The notes under the pieces were generated by a model. That model did not search any database. It was not told where the DNA came from and saw nothing but the letters and a program-made list of their open reading frames with translations. The position numbers and the translations under genes are program-made. This document shows positions 54,684 to 64,000 of a stretch of DNA of 64,000 bases, one piece after another. Numbering within the stretch: the first letter of the stretch is position 1; every line of letters starts with the position of its first letter. The DNA is from Saprospiraceae bacterium (lineage in GTDB: Bacteria; Bacteroidota; Bacteroidia; Chitinophagales; Saprospiraceae), in the NCBI GenBank assembly GCA_022841345.1, contig JALHRR010000012.1, forward strand, positions 1-64,000, read 5' to 3'.

Positions 54684-57600
54684 CTAAAACTTCATTACTT
54701 TATATTCCTCCATCAATCCATTCTCATGGATAAATCTGACCATTAATATGGACGTATTCACATTCCGCACATCTTTCATCAGATAATATCTGCCGTTTCT
54801 TTCCATAACTCTTACCTCTCTGTGCACTTCGCGTCCATAAGCATCCAGTATTAATACTGTAAATTGACCCTCAGCCTTCACCTTGCCATCAATGTATAAT
54901 TCATTGTGTGACGGATTTGGGTACAGTAAAATGTCTTCCATAATTTGACTTTGTCCTTCAGGTTCGCCCATAGTACACAATACTTCCAGCTGACATTCAG
55001 ACATACATCCATTTTCATCAATTACAGTCAGTGTAATAGTTACGCGGGTAAATCCTACGGAAATCAAAATTGAAGAGCTTCCCTGTCCGGAATTAATCGT
55101 ACAACTTCCACCTTCAATTTCCCAGAAGTACTGGAATCCCGGCTGGCCGCCGGTGACATTAGCATCTACCTGAATATCCTCCCCATTGCAGATCATAGGA
55201 TCTATCAATAATATTTCACAATTGAAAGGCTCCCGATCCCGGATTTCTACTCTCTGATTATGCACACTGGCATTACCGCAGGCATCTGCAGCTGTCCAGG
55301 TCCTTGTAATGATGGTTCTTCCGTTTACCTGAGAAGTCTTTTCAGTATAGGTCAGATTTACATCACTACATGCATCTTTTGCAACAGCTTCAGGCATATC
55401 CGGGCTTGTGCAGAATAAAATAGTATCCCGTGGAGCTTCTGTAAATAAAGGCGACTGAGTATCCACCCAGATTACCTCATATTGCATTTGACCTGAATTT
55501 CCGCAGGCATCTGTTACCAAAACCTTATGTCTGTGAACTGAATAATAGCCAGATTCATTGCAATCATCCATGATATGAACATCAAGTAATAAGGAAGTAT
55601 TCAAGCTGGCGGCACAACCACCATTCACTTGAACTAAATCAGCACTAACATCTGTTTCATCGCCACATTCTCTGTAGAAAACCTGACCATTGTATAAATC
55701 TCCAAATTCTTCAGAAAACACTTCGACTTGGAGTGGTTTGGACTGATTCATGACCACTGTTTGCTCAAATTCATACAAAATATCGCAGCTGCTAATCACG
55801 CTGAATATCCTGCGATATCCCCATTGCAAGTCATCACATTCTTCACTAAGCGGAACAATTCGCATGGTACTGCTCAATTCTTCACCTGTACACTGATCGG
55901 TAAACCTTGGACTGCCCAATAAAGTCAGATCTTCATTTTCAATACAAACGATGGACTCCATGCCTTCCATTACTGGTGCGCCTGTATTGTGAATGATTAA
56001 TTCCTGCGTTGCGCTGGTTTCATTTCCGCAAGCATCAATAGCAACTATTTCGCGTTTGATCATCATGAACTCCGGACATTCCCTGTTTTCACGACTGATC
56101 TCAACGATGGACCAGGTAATACTTCCGCACAAATCAGTTACTTCCGGATCAGGAATTTCCTGACCACATTGCAAATTCACCACAGGATCCAGATTTACAA
56201 GAGGGCCTTTCGTGTCTGTGATTTTTACATAGACAATAAATTCCGCCTCCTGTCCGCATTCAGTTGTAGCAATCCAGCGAGCCCGAATAAGTTGCAGATA
56301 TCCATTTTCACAATTTGTGTCCTCTATCATTGCTTCATCAAAATCCAGCTCCATTCCCAAACCGCATGGACTGATCACCTGAGCATTTTGTTCAGACAAT
56401 CCGCTCATTCCTTCGGAATTTTTTTGACTACACTCAATCGAAAGCGTATCGCCTGATTTCATTAAATCTCCGGAATCATTGTATATGAAAAATTGTGGAA
56501 GCGCATTTTCTGCTACTATAATTTGTTCGTATGTATTGCTGTTTCCACAATAGTCCTGAACTGTAACTAGCCTGCGAATATCCTCAGATTCAGGATTGCA
56601 GATTCCTTTCACAATTTCATCTACAAATGTAAATTCAAGACCCTGGCAGTTTTCTTCCACATGCCATTGATTTTCATTGAAAACCGGATCACAACTTAGT
56701 TCCAGCCAATTGGTAATAATGGGCGCTGTTGTATCCTGAAGGTCAACATAGACAATGTATTGTTCACTGACCCCACAATCATCGGTTGCCGTCCAGATTA
56801 ATTCGTAGCGTTGCAGATATTCTCCGGTTCTGCAATCTCCATATCCTGCAAAGTTTCTTTCGAAAGAAAGTGAGATAGATTGATCCGCACAAGCTCCGAA
56901 TACCTGTACACTGCTGTTATTCAGCTGGTAAACCCATGAAGGAAATCCCTGCTGACAATCAATGAATATACTTTCACCGGATGCTACATTTTCCAGATAA
57001 GGACTCAAAATGAAAATTTCCAGACCTGTAGTATCAGTAACGTGAATACGCTGGGTATCTCTGGCAATGTTGCCACAATTATCCACCGCTTCCCAAATTC
57101 TGAGTAAAATGTATTCACGGCTGCAGACTCCTTCTATTATTTCTTCGATCATATAAAGATTGGAGCATTCGCATTCATCTGTTGCAACTACAATATCCGC
57201 CGGCAATTGACCCGTCAACCCGCACGGAATCATCGGTAGCAGAGAGGGAATATCCTGGCATGCTACTGTGATATCATCCGGTACACCTGTGATTACAGGT
57301 GGAATTGTATCTACTACGTTAATGGAAATACTGTAAGAACTGGAATTTCCACATACATCAGTAGCAGTCCAAACATGAGTGATCTGCATCATGTAACCAT
57401 CTGTGGCACAATTACCTTCTGATACAGTTTGCGAATATGAAATACTTATTGTCTCTGAGCAGTTATCCTGAACGATGATGTCGGTTTCAGAATTGAGCAC
57501 CGGAAGTTCCCAGTCATTTGTCTGGCTTTCACATTGAATATTGACACTTGATCCGCTCACATATTGCTCAAAAAATGGATGAATAATCTCAATTTCCGGA

Positions 57601-60600
57601 GCCGTATTATCCTGAACGATCACAGTTGAAACATGAGTGCTGGTATTACCACATTGGTCTGTCGCAATCCAGGTTCTGGTCAATGTATATTCACTGGCAC
57701 AGGCTCCATTCGTTCTGACTTCGGAGAAAGTAATATTTACAGTACCACAGTTATCAGTAGCCGTAACTTGAGGAGCTGCAGGAACTGCATCGCATTCAAC
57801 AGTCAAATTTCCAGATAAAGTACCGTTAAAAACCGGTGCAGAATTGTCCTGAATAGTCAGCACCTGAATATGTTGTTGTGAGTTACCACAGCCATCCGTT
57901 GCAGTCCATATGCGGGTCAGGGTATATTCATTGGCACAGGTTGCATTACTTATTGTTTCAGCAAAAGTGACATTTGCAGCGCCACAATTATCGCTTGCCG
58001 CAAGCACCGGAGCTATCGGAATATTATCACATTCTACAATCGCATTTGTGGGCATGACACCTGAAAAAACTGGTGCTTCATTATCCAAAACTGTGATTGT
58101 CTGAACATGCTGTGAAGTATTCCCGCATTCATCAGTGGCGGTCCAGGTACGAATCATTGTTCCTGAACCCGTACAGATTCCGCCAGCCCATGATTCATTG
58201 AATTGAATATCCACACTCAACCCACAGGATCCACTGGCTGAAAGTGTTGGGGCAGCGGGTATTTCGTCACAAGAAACTGAAATATTCGCAGGCAGTGTAC
58301 CTTCAAATTCTGGCGCAGTCAGACTTTGAACCTGAATTATTTGAACATGAGTTGAGGCATTACCACATTCATCTGTAGCAGTCCAGCTGCGATGGATTGT
58401 ATAGTTTCCAGCGCAGGATCCTGCTACTTCATTTTCAGAAAATGAAACTTGAGCAGCACCGCAATTATCCGTTGCAGTTAATAGTGAAGCAGCCGGAATG
58501 ACATCACAATCTACTGTGACATTCGCAGGTAAAACTCCATTAAATACCGGAGCTGAATTATCTGTTACATTAATTATTTGCTGATGAGAGCTGGTATTTC
58601 CGCATTCGTCTGAAGCGGTCCATGTTCTGACCAATTGATATTCTGTTGCGCAGGATCCCGCATTGTTAGTTTCTGAAAATGTTATTGCTGCATTGCTGCA
58701 TTGATCCACAACACTCAAAGTCGGTACCGAAGGAACTCCATCACAGGATACCGTAGTATCGAAAGGTAAATCTCCGAGGATGACCGGCCCTATATTATCT
58801 CCTACAGAAATAGTCTGTACATGCGTATTTGCATTTCCACACTCATCACTTGCAGTCCATGTTCTGGTTATAATATAAGAACCGGGACAAATTGCTTCCA
58901 CTATAGTTTCCGTGAATTCAATGTCGACATCACTACAATTATCAGTTGCTGTTAAAACCGGAGGTTCATCAACACCAATTGGGGTACATTCAGAACTGAT
59001 ATTCTGCGGTAAATCAGTATCCCAAACCGGTGCAGTCTGATCTATGATAGCTATATATTGTGTATGTGTTGCAGTATTTCCGCAATTGTCAGTAGCGGTG
59101 AAGGTTCGGGCTATCGTGTAATTATTGCCACAAAGACCCGGGCTACTTTGATCAGAATAAATAATATTGAGTCCTGTGCAGCAATGGTTGATAACTTGTG
59201 GTAAAACAAGTGCAGGCACGCCACCACAATCAAGAACCTGATTGTCAGGTGTCCAGCTAAATACAATTTCAGTGCAACAGATTGCTCCTGCCAGTACGAC
59301 ATAAGAACCTGTTGTGATGCAACTATTACCATCAGTCACTGACACATTATAAGTACCGGGAGCCAGATTGGTGAGAACTGCCTGATTACTTGAAAATAGA
59401 GGATGTTGCGGACTTGACCATGCTATACTGAATGGACCAATTCCTCCACTTAAATTCAGGGTAATGCCTCCATCCGATATCAGATTACAAGTTTCATGCG
59501 TAACCTGCGCGGATAAAGTGGGGTTCGAGATTGAGACCTGCACCTGATCAGAGGTGGTACATCCGTATTGACTGGTGACCTGAACTGTATATAAAGTATT
59601 TTGAGGCGGATTAGCAAATGGCTGTGGAGAGCTGGTACTGCTCAGGAAATAATTCGGACTCCATTGATAAGTGTTATTTCCTGCTGGAACTGAGCCTAAT
59701 CGGGTCACAGCATCCCGGCAAATAACCACATCTGCCCCTGCATTGAAGTTCGGAATAGGCCGGATGTTTACCTGATGGAAGGAATAATCCGTGCAGCCTA
59801 AAAATTCCATATTCATTTGCCATGGCTTAGGATCCACTTGTAAAGTGTACAATGTACTCACCGCTGGCAATGCTTGTGGCAGAGGAGAATTAGGATCATC
59901 CAAACCAAAAGACGGACTCCATAAAAATGTGTTATAAGATGTGTCCTGAAAAGATGTAAAACCTAAAGTGACACCATTGGTATCTCCATCGCAAAAATTA
60001 TAAGTTTGGTCCGGCAATGCATTATTATAATGCTGAGAAAAACTTAAGCTATGGTTATTATAGTTGCAGTTTGGATTGGTAGAGCTGTTATCCACCACAT
60101 ATAAATTAACCGATCCGTAACCATAGGAAGCAGGAAAACTAATGACAGGATTGGCCACATTGGGGTCACTTATCATTACATGTGAATCTCCTGTCTGCCA
60201 ATTATAAGAATAATTGGAGTTATTGGACAAGGGTACTGCATATATTAAATCATCTGAATTACAATAACTTATGAAGTTTGGGAGATCAATTTCCGGTCTT
60301 GTCACAGGACTGACATTGATGTTGTAGTTATAATTTTTTGAACATCCACTGTCTGTATGTGTGACAGTAAGGGTAATAGAACCTGAAGTATTCATTATAA
60401 AATTAGCATATGTCTGGTTGGTTGGTATTGGTCCTGTGATAGCAACAGGTCCCCATGTGAAAGTAAAATCACTGCCATTCAGACTAGAAGGATTATAATT
60501 TAAAAAAGCACTAACACTTACCATATCACCTGCACAAATATTATTGCTGCCATATACTTCCCAACCGAAGTCAATTACCTGGATATCTATATTATCTGAA

Positions 60601-63600
60601 TTGCTGCAACCGGTTGCAATATCAGAAGCTGTTAGTGTATATGAATAATTCCCGGGCTGACTTGCAATAAAGGTTGGCTGAGCGAGAGTACTATTGTTTA
60701 AATATAAACCCGGAGTCCAGTCATAAATTACACCTGGCTGGGCGGCTGTCCCCAACTGTGTATTAGCTCCTCTGCATAAAATCAGATCAGGTCCGGCATC
60801 AGCATCCGGAGAAGGAATAGGTACTATGTCTATGAAAACAGTATCCCTAACCACACAACCCGTTGCAGCATTCAATCCGGTCAATATATAATGACCGGCC
60901 TGAGGTGGACAAATGTTTGTGGTGGGGCTATTGGGTAATTGTACTCCATCCTGAGGAAACCAGAAGAATGAGCTGAAAGTCCCGATAATTGCAGGATTAG
61001 GATTAATGCAGCTATTTTGGCAAATCAGCAAATTATCTTCCGGTATGATGATTTCTCCGACAGGTTGGACATTGACAATTATGTCAAAATTGCGGATACA
61101 AGATCCATCATCAACACTCAACACTAAAGTATGCACTCCTGCACTTCCACCGGAAAAAACCGGATTTGGGATCATCGGATCATCCAGCCAATCTACAGGA
61201 GACCAGGAATATGTAAGTGATATATCAGGATTTGAAGGTCCTATAAGTACTGAGGATCCGGCACATATAGTGTGCTGGGTGCTGCTGAAAATTACATCAA
61301 AGTCAGGACTCACCTGTACTGTATCTCTGTCTGTACAACCAAAACTATTCGTTGCGGTTAACACATAATTTGTCTGCGCTGAAGGTAAGGCCAGGGGATT
61401 AGGAACATTATTTGCTGAAAGTCCCTGACCTGGCGACCAACTATATGAATACCCGGGGTCAACTACTGCAGGCCCTATTAGTACTCCTGATCCACAGACA
61501 GTGACATCTGGTCCGGCATCTGCAACAGCTGCAGGTACAATTGTGATCAGCACGGTATCAGCAAATGGACAATCAGGGGTTTCATAATTCAATATATATT
61601 CCGTAGTAACAGGAGGATATACTTCCGGATTTGAAATGGAAGGGTCAGATATATTATCTGCAGGTGTCCAGTTGTAAGTAAAACCATCGATGGCAGAAAT
61701 GCCAATCTGAATAGAATCACCTTCGCACAACTGCCTGTCAGGACCTGCCAGATTTTGTTTTTGTTCCAGAACTATAATAGCGGTATCCCTCCAGAAAATG
61801 CAATCCACTGTATTCACTGCTGTGAGATAGTATGTGCTTGTGCCACTGATTGTGGCTGCAGGCTGTGCAACTCCGGGATCACTCAGTCCGGCAGCCGGAC
61901 TCCAGTAGTATTCATATCCGGGTTCAGGTTCAGGCCCGATGATATAGCTACCGGCAACACAAACTGTAAGATCCAGATCTGAAACAGAAGGCACTTCGTC
62001 TCCATCTGAAACAGTAATAGAGACCTGATCAAACCCATCACAACCAGGACTTCCCGGCACACTTAAATAGACTGTATATATTATATTGCTTTCCAGCGTT
62101 ACCACCGGGTTTGCGGAATGCGGATCATCCAATCCGGTTGATGGGACCCACAAATACACAACTCCCTGATCACTGAGGTCATCACTTCCCAATGTGACTT
62201 GTTGTCCCTCACATCCTGTAATATCAGGACCGGCATCAACAATCAGATTGGGGTATTCTGTAAAAGTAACTTCTGCTTCATCAGTGCATCCCGTCAAAGG
62301 ATCACTGACCAAAAGTGTGTAAGTCGATTGTCCAACTCCTCCAAAAAGTTGCAGCGTCGGCTGTGCAACATTTGGATCACTCAATCCGCCTGAAGGTGTC
62401 CATAAATAAGTGAAATAGTTTGGTCCCGGAGATCCAATAGTACTATTAAAAGTGCCACAAAAAATCTGGTCATTTCCGGGTTCTGATGAAGGTTGTCGAA
62501 TATTAACAACTTGCTGGAATGTTATACTGCAATTTGAAATAGAATCCGTTTTTGTAATCGTGTAAGTAGTAATCCCCGGAGGCAACTGTGCCCAGTTTAG
62601 AGTAGGGTAATTGTGATTTGCATTTTGTGTCCCTGTAATGTTTAGACCGATCGCCGGGGACCATTGATAGTACATTCTTGCTTGTCTGACAGGCTCACCC
62701 AATTGGATAAAGTTCTGTGCCTGATTTTCTGGGCATATATTAATATCCGGCGTATCAAAAACCTGCGGAGCACTGGGGTAAAGAAAGTCTATCAAAATAT
62801 GACAATTTCCTTGGGCCGGGGTGGAATAGTTAACTTGATATATTCTGTCATTATAAATGGATTCATTCAGGCAAAATGTATTGGCATTCAAAGTGATTTC
62901 AGGATATGCGTTATCCAGCGTGAATGCATAGTTATAGGGATTGTCTATTTCAAGACAATATGGAATGGGCTGGGCTTCTGTCTCACAATCCATAGGCATA
63001 TAAATTGTTAGACGGGGATAAGGACATGGATTGCATGGACAAGCTGTCATATATGAAATGCATGTATATCCATCATATGTCACTTCTCTTCTATAATAAG
63101 TACACTCAGTTGGAAAAACAAAAGGGTTAGCTAAAGTCTCCTGACCAATAATAGAATTAAAGTCTCCGGATTCAACAACGGTGAGATATTGAAACCGCCC
63201 ACAACTCTGATCCACATGACCTATATATCCTGAATCACAAACATTTCCGCCATACATGGGTAAAATATCAAAGGTGATTGTGTCGATATCTGCTATGCAC
63301 ACACCGGTAGGGTCTTTAGCTTCCAAAATAAAATTAACTTGTCTGCAGCTGTCGTGTCCATAGTATTGCCATGCATTATAAGTCGGATTTGGTGCGAAGT
63401 ATTCGCTCAGCCACTGTTTGGGATACCATTCATAAATCACCTGAGGATCAGGTATATTGGGTCCCAAAACAGGATATTCATTTTCACAAATTACTCTGTT
63501 TAAGCCCGCATCAGCTACAGGTTTCAGGCGTACAATAATAGTCACTTCATCTTCCAGTGTACATGGTCCATCAGGGTTGGTCACATAGATTCTGTAAGTA

Positions 63601-64000
63601 GTTGTTTCAGTAGGGGCAACCCGAACCCGGGCTATATTATTCGGACCTACAATACTGGTCATATCACCGGAGACTACCTCCCATAAATATTGAATCGGTA
63701 CAATATTGGGCAATGGAGTGGATCCGATCTGCGTAGTATCTCCTTCACATATTGTTTTATCCGCACCTGCATTGGCACGTAAGACCCAGACTGTTGTATT
63801 TTTTACAACCTGACATCCTGCATCGTCCACTACAGTAAGGGTATATAATGTGGTTTGAGCAGGAGAGGCTATTGGGTTTTCTGCATTCGGATTATTGAGT
63901 GAACCAGAAGGACTCCATGTAACTGTATATCCTGGAGTATTAGCAATCACCGTAGGACTTCCACCAAGGATTGCCTGGTCTCCCGGACAGATCATAAAAG
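54684..64000 (-). CDS. Second giant T9SS-secreted PKD/SprB/HYR repeat protein (5' end outside window)
   Basis: At least 3103 residues; the frame stays open to the window edge and the methionine at 63995 is probably internal. Order: about 16 PKD/Ig-like repeats of some 85 residues (pattern C-xG-DS-xx-G...WTP-xx-GLSDP-xx-NP...), to about residue 1480; one SprB-type repeat (ISNPTLSAQVTHETC...GTYNVSVTDGNSC) at about 1490-1570; four-cysteine HYR-like repeats with DECGN-T-HVQTI to about 2140; longer Ig-like variants to about 2900; a PKD-like domain from about 2923; and a type A sorting domain from about 3020 (LLYPNPSHNELYID to EYKVMKF). The last five domains have the same order as in the 8208-residue protein, so the two are paralogues. 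Likely a surface adhesin or matrix protein. Confidence 0.9.
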   Translation of the reverse strand, partial: FMICPGDQAILGGSPTVIANTPGYTVTWSPSGSLNNPNAENPIASPAQTTLYTLTVVDDAGCQVVKNTTVWVLRANAGADKTICEGDTTQIGSTPLPNIVPIQYLWEVVSGDMTSIVGPNNIARVRVAPTETTTYRIYVTNPDGPCTLEDEVTIIVRLKPVADAGLNRVICENEYPVLGPNIPDPQVIYEWYPKQWLSEYFAPNPTYNAWQYYGHDSCRQVNFILEAKDPTGVCIADIDTITFDILPMYGGNVCDSGYIGHVDQSCGRFQYLTVVESGDFNSIIGQETLANPFVFPTECTYYRREVTYDGYTCISYMTACPCNPCPYPRLTIYMPMDCETEAQPIPYCLEIDNPYNYAFTLDNAYPEITLNANTFCLNESIYNDRIYQVNYSTPAQGNCHILIDFLYPSAPQVFDTPDINICPENQAQNFIQLGEPVRQARMYYQWSPAIGLNITGTQNANHNYPTLNWAQLPPGITTYTITKTDSISNCSITFQQVVNIRQPSSEPGNDQIFCGTFNSTIGSPGPNYFTYLWTPSGGLSDPNVAQPTLQLFGGVGQSTYTLLVSDPLTGCTDEAEVTFTEYPNLIVDAGPDITGCEGQQVTLGSDDLSDQGVVYLWVPSTGLDDPHSANPVVTLESNIIYTVYLSVPGSPGCDGFDQVSITVSDGDEVPSVSDLDLTVCVAGSYIIGPEPEPGYEYYWSPAAGLSDPGVAQPAATISGTSTYYLTAVNTVDCIFWRDTAIIVLEQKQNLAGPDRQLCEGDSIQIGISAIDGFTYNWTPADNISDPSISNPEVYPPVTTEYILNYETPDCPFADTVLITIVPAAVADAGPDVTVCGSGVLIGPAVVDPGYSYSWSPGQGLSANNVPNPLALPSAQTNYVLTATNSFGCTDRDTVQVSPDFDVIFSSTQHTICAGSSVLIGPSNPDISLTYSWSPVDWLDDPMIPNPVFSGGSAGVHTLVLSVDDGSCIRNFDIIVNVQPVGEIIIPEDNLLICQNSCINPNPAIIGTFSSFFWFPQDGVQLPNSPTTNICPPQAGHYILTGLNAATGCVVRDTVFIDIVPIPSPDADAGPDLILCRGANTQLGTAAQPGVIYDWTPGLYLNNSTLAQPTFIASQPGNYSYTLTASDIATGCSNSDNIDIQVIDFGWEVYGSNNICAGDMVSVSAFLNYNPSSLNGSDFTFTWGPVAITGPIPTNQTYANFIMNTSGSITLTVTHTDSGCSKNYNYNINVSPVTRPEIDLPNFISYCNSDDLIYAVPLSNNSNYSYNWQTGDSHVMISDPNVANPVISFPASYGYGSVNLYVVDNSSTNPNCNYNNHSLSFSQHYNNALPDQTYNFCDGDTNGVTLGFTSFQDTSYNTFLWSPSFGLDDPNSPLPQALPAVSTLYTLQVDPKPWQMNMEFLGCTDYSFHQVNIRPIPNFNAGADVVICRDAVTRLGSVPAGNNTYQWSPNYFLSSTSSPQPFANPPQNTLYTVQVTSQYGCTTSDQVQVSISNPTLSAQVTHETCNLISDGGITLNLSGGIGPFSIAWSSPQHPLFSSNQAVLTNLAPGTYNVSVTDGNSCITTGSYVVLAGAICCTEIVFSWTPDNQVLDCGGVPALVLPQVINHCCTGLNIIYSDQSSPGLCGNNYTIARTFTATDNCGNTATHTQYIAIIDQTAPVWDTDLPQNISSECTPIGVDEPPVLTATDNCSDVDIEFTETIVEAICPGSYIITRTWTASDECGNANTHVQTISVGDNIGPVILGDLPFDTTVSCDGVPSVPTLSVVDQCSNAAITFSETNNAGSCATEYQLVRTWTASDECGNTSSHQQIINVTDNSAPVFNGVLPANVTVDCDVIPAASLLTATDNCGAAQVSFSENEVAGSCAGNYTIHRSWTATDECGNASTHVQIIQVQSLTAPEFEGTLPANISVSCDEIPAAPTLSASGSCGLSVDIQFNESWAGGICTGSGTMIRTWTATDECGNTSQHVQTITVLDNEAPVFSGVMPTNAIVECDNIPIAPVLAASDNCGAANVTFAETISNATCANEYTLTRIWTATDGCGNSQQHIQVLTIQDNSAPVFNGTLSGNLTVECDAVPAAPQVTATDNCGTVNITFSEVRTNGACASEYTLTRTWIATDQCGNTSTHVSTVIVQDNTAPEIEIIHPFFEQYVSGSSVNIQCESQTNDWELPVLNSETDIIVQDNCSETISISYSQTVSEGNCATDGYMMQITHVWTATDVCGNSSSYSISINVVDTIPPVITGVPDDITVACQDIPSLLPMIPCGLTGQLPADIVVATDECECSNLYMIEEIIEGVCSREYILLRIWEAVDNCGNIARDTQRIHVTDTTGLEIFILSPYLENVASGESIFIDCQQGFPSWVYQLNNSSVQVFGACADQSISLSFERNFAGYGDCRTGEYLQRYELIWTATDDCGVSEQYIVYVDLQDTTAPIITNWLELSCDPVFNENQWHVEENCQGLEFTFVDEIVKGICNPESEDIRRLVTVQDYCGNSNTYEQIIVAENALPQFFIYNDSGDLMKSGDTLSIECSQKNSEGMSGLSEQNAQVISPCGLGMELDFDEAMIEDTNCENGYLQLIRARWIATTECGQEAEFIVYVKITDTKGPLVNLDPVVNLQCGQEIPDPEVTDLCGSITWSIVEISRENRECPEFMMIKREIVAIDACGNETSATQELIIHNTGAPVMEGMESIVCIENEDLTLLGSPRFTDQCTGEELSSTMRIVPLSEECDDLQWGYRRIFSVISSCDILYEFEQTVVMNQSKPLQVEVFSEEFGDLYNGQVFYRECGDETDVSADLVQVNGGCAASLNTSLLLDVHIMDDCNESGYYSVHRHKVLVTDACGNSGQMQYEVIWVDTQSPLFTEAPRDTILFCTSPDMPEAVAKDACSDVNLTYTEKTSQVNGRTIITRTWTAADACGNASVHNQRVEIRDREPFNCEILLIDPMICNGEDIQVDANVTGGQPGFQYFWEIEGGSCTINSGQGSSSILISVGFTRVTITLTVIDENGCMSECQLEVLCTMGEPEGQSQIMEDILLYPNPSHNELYIDGKVKAEGQFTVLILDAYGREVHREVRVMERNGRYYLMKDVRNVNTSILMVRFIHENGLMEEYKVMKF

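Overview
The window looks like a chromosomal stretch of a Bacteroidota bacterium, most likely close to the Saprospiraceae. The reasons are the type IX secretion (T9SS) C-terminal sorting domains on three proteins, two giant HYR/SprB/PKD-like repeat adhesins, a TonB-dependent receptor with a carboxypeptidase-regulatory-like N-terminus, a Wzi/RemB-type outer-membrane protein, the general lack of Shine-Dalgarno sequences, and promoter -7 boxes of the TAnnTTTG type. No mobile element, CRISPR array, rRNA or tRNA was recognised.

Layout. 0.3-3.6 kb (minus): a glycosyltransferase-39 membrane protein overlapping a FadD-type acyl-CoA ligase. 3.8-8.1 kb (plus): a TonB-dependent receptor followed by a T9SS-secreted alpha/beta-hydrolase-like protein that lacks the nucleophile serine. 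8.2-10.2 kb: a non-coding, repeat-rich island. 10.2-34.85 kb (minus): one 8208-residue secreted repeat protein. 35.3-40.7 kb (minus): surface polysaccharide genes (Wzi/RemB-like, PglF/CapD-like dehydratase, WecB epimerase). 40.9-45.0 kb: a RoxA-like diheme cytochrome facing a diheme cytochrome and parallel beta-helix lipoprotein pair (TIGR03806/TIGR03805 type). 45.1-47.2 kb: a PAS-rich sensor without an ATPase domain. 47.6-48.9 kb: an acetyl-CoA hydrolase/transferase. 49.0-51.7 kb (minus): two lipoprotein genes, one with a tetranucleotide repeat that puts its signal peptide out of frame. 52.0-54.0 kb (plus): a DUF4212 plus sodium:solute symporter pair. 54.7-64.0 kb (minus): a second giant T9SS repeat protein, cut by the window edge.

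Two signals stand out. First, four intergenic loci (about 104-223, 8630-8823, 9563-9705 and 42493-42607) carry the same modular element: the heptamer ACATCAC alternating with short hairpin modules of nearly fixed length in a conserved order. The hairpin arms differ between loci by compensatory changes, which points to selection on a folded RNA or DNA. All four lie at gene 3' ends in the same orientation, and three of them lie beside blocks of degenerate 7-bp tandem repeats tagged with ACAGCC. Second, the metallopeptidase-like lipoprotein gene at 49.65-51.7 kb has six CTTT units inside its signal-peptide coding region. With six units it is out of frame; with five or eight it would encode a complete lipoprotein leader. 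This is a strong candidate for phase variation.

The secreted and surface products (two giant adhesins, polysaccharide genes, TonB receptor, secreted hydrolase-like protein, variable lipoprotein) together suggest a surface-attached or aggregate-forming lifestyle; that is inference from gene content.
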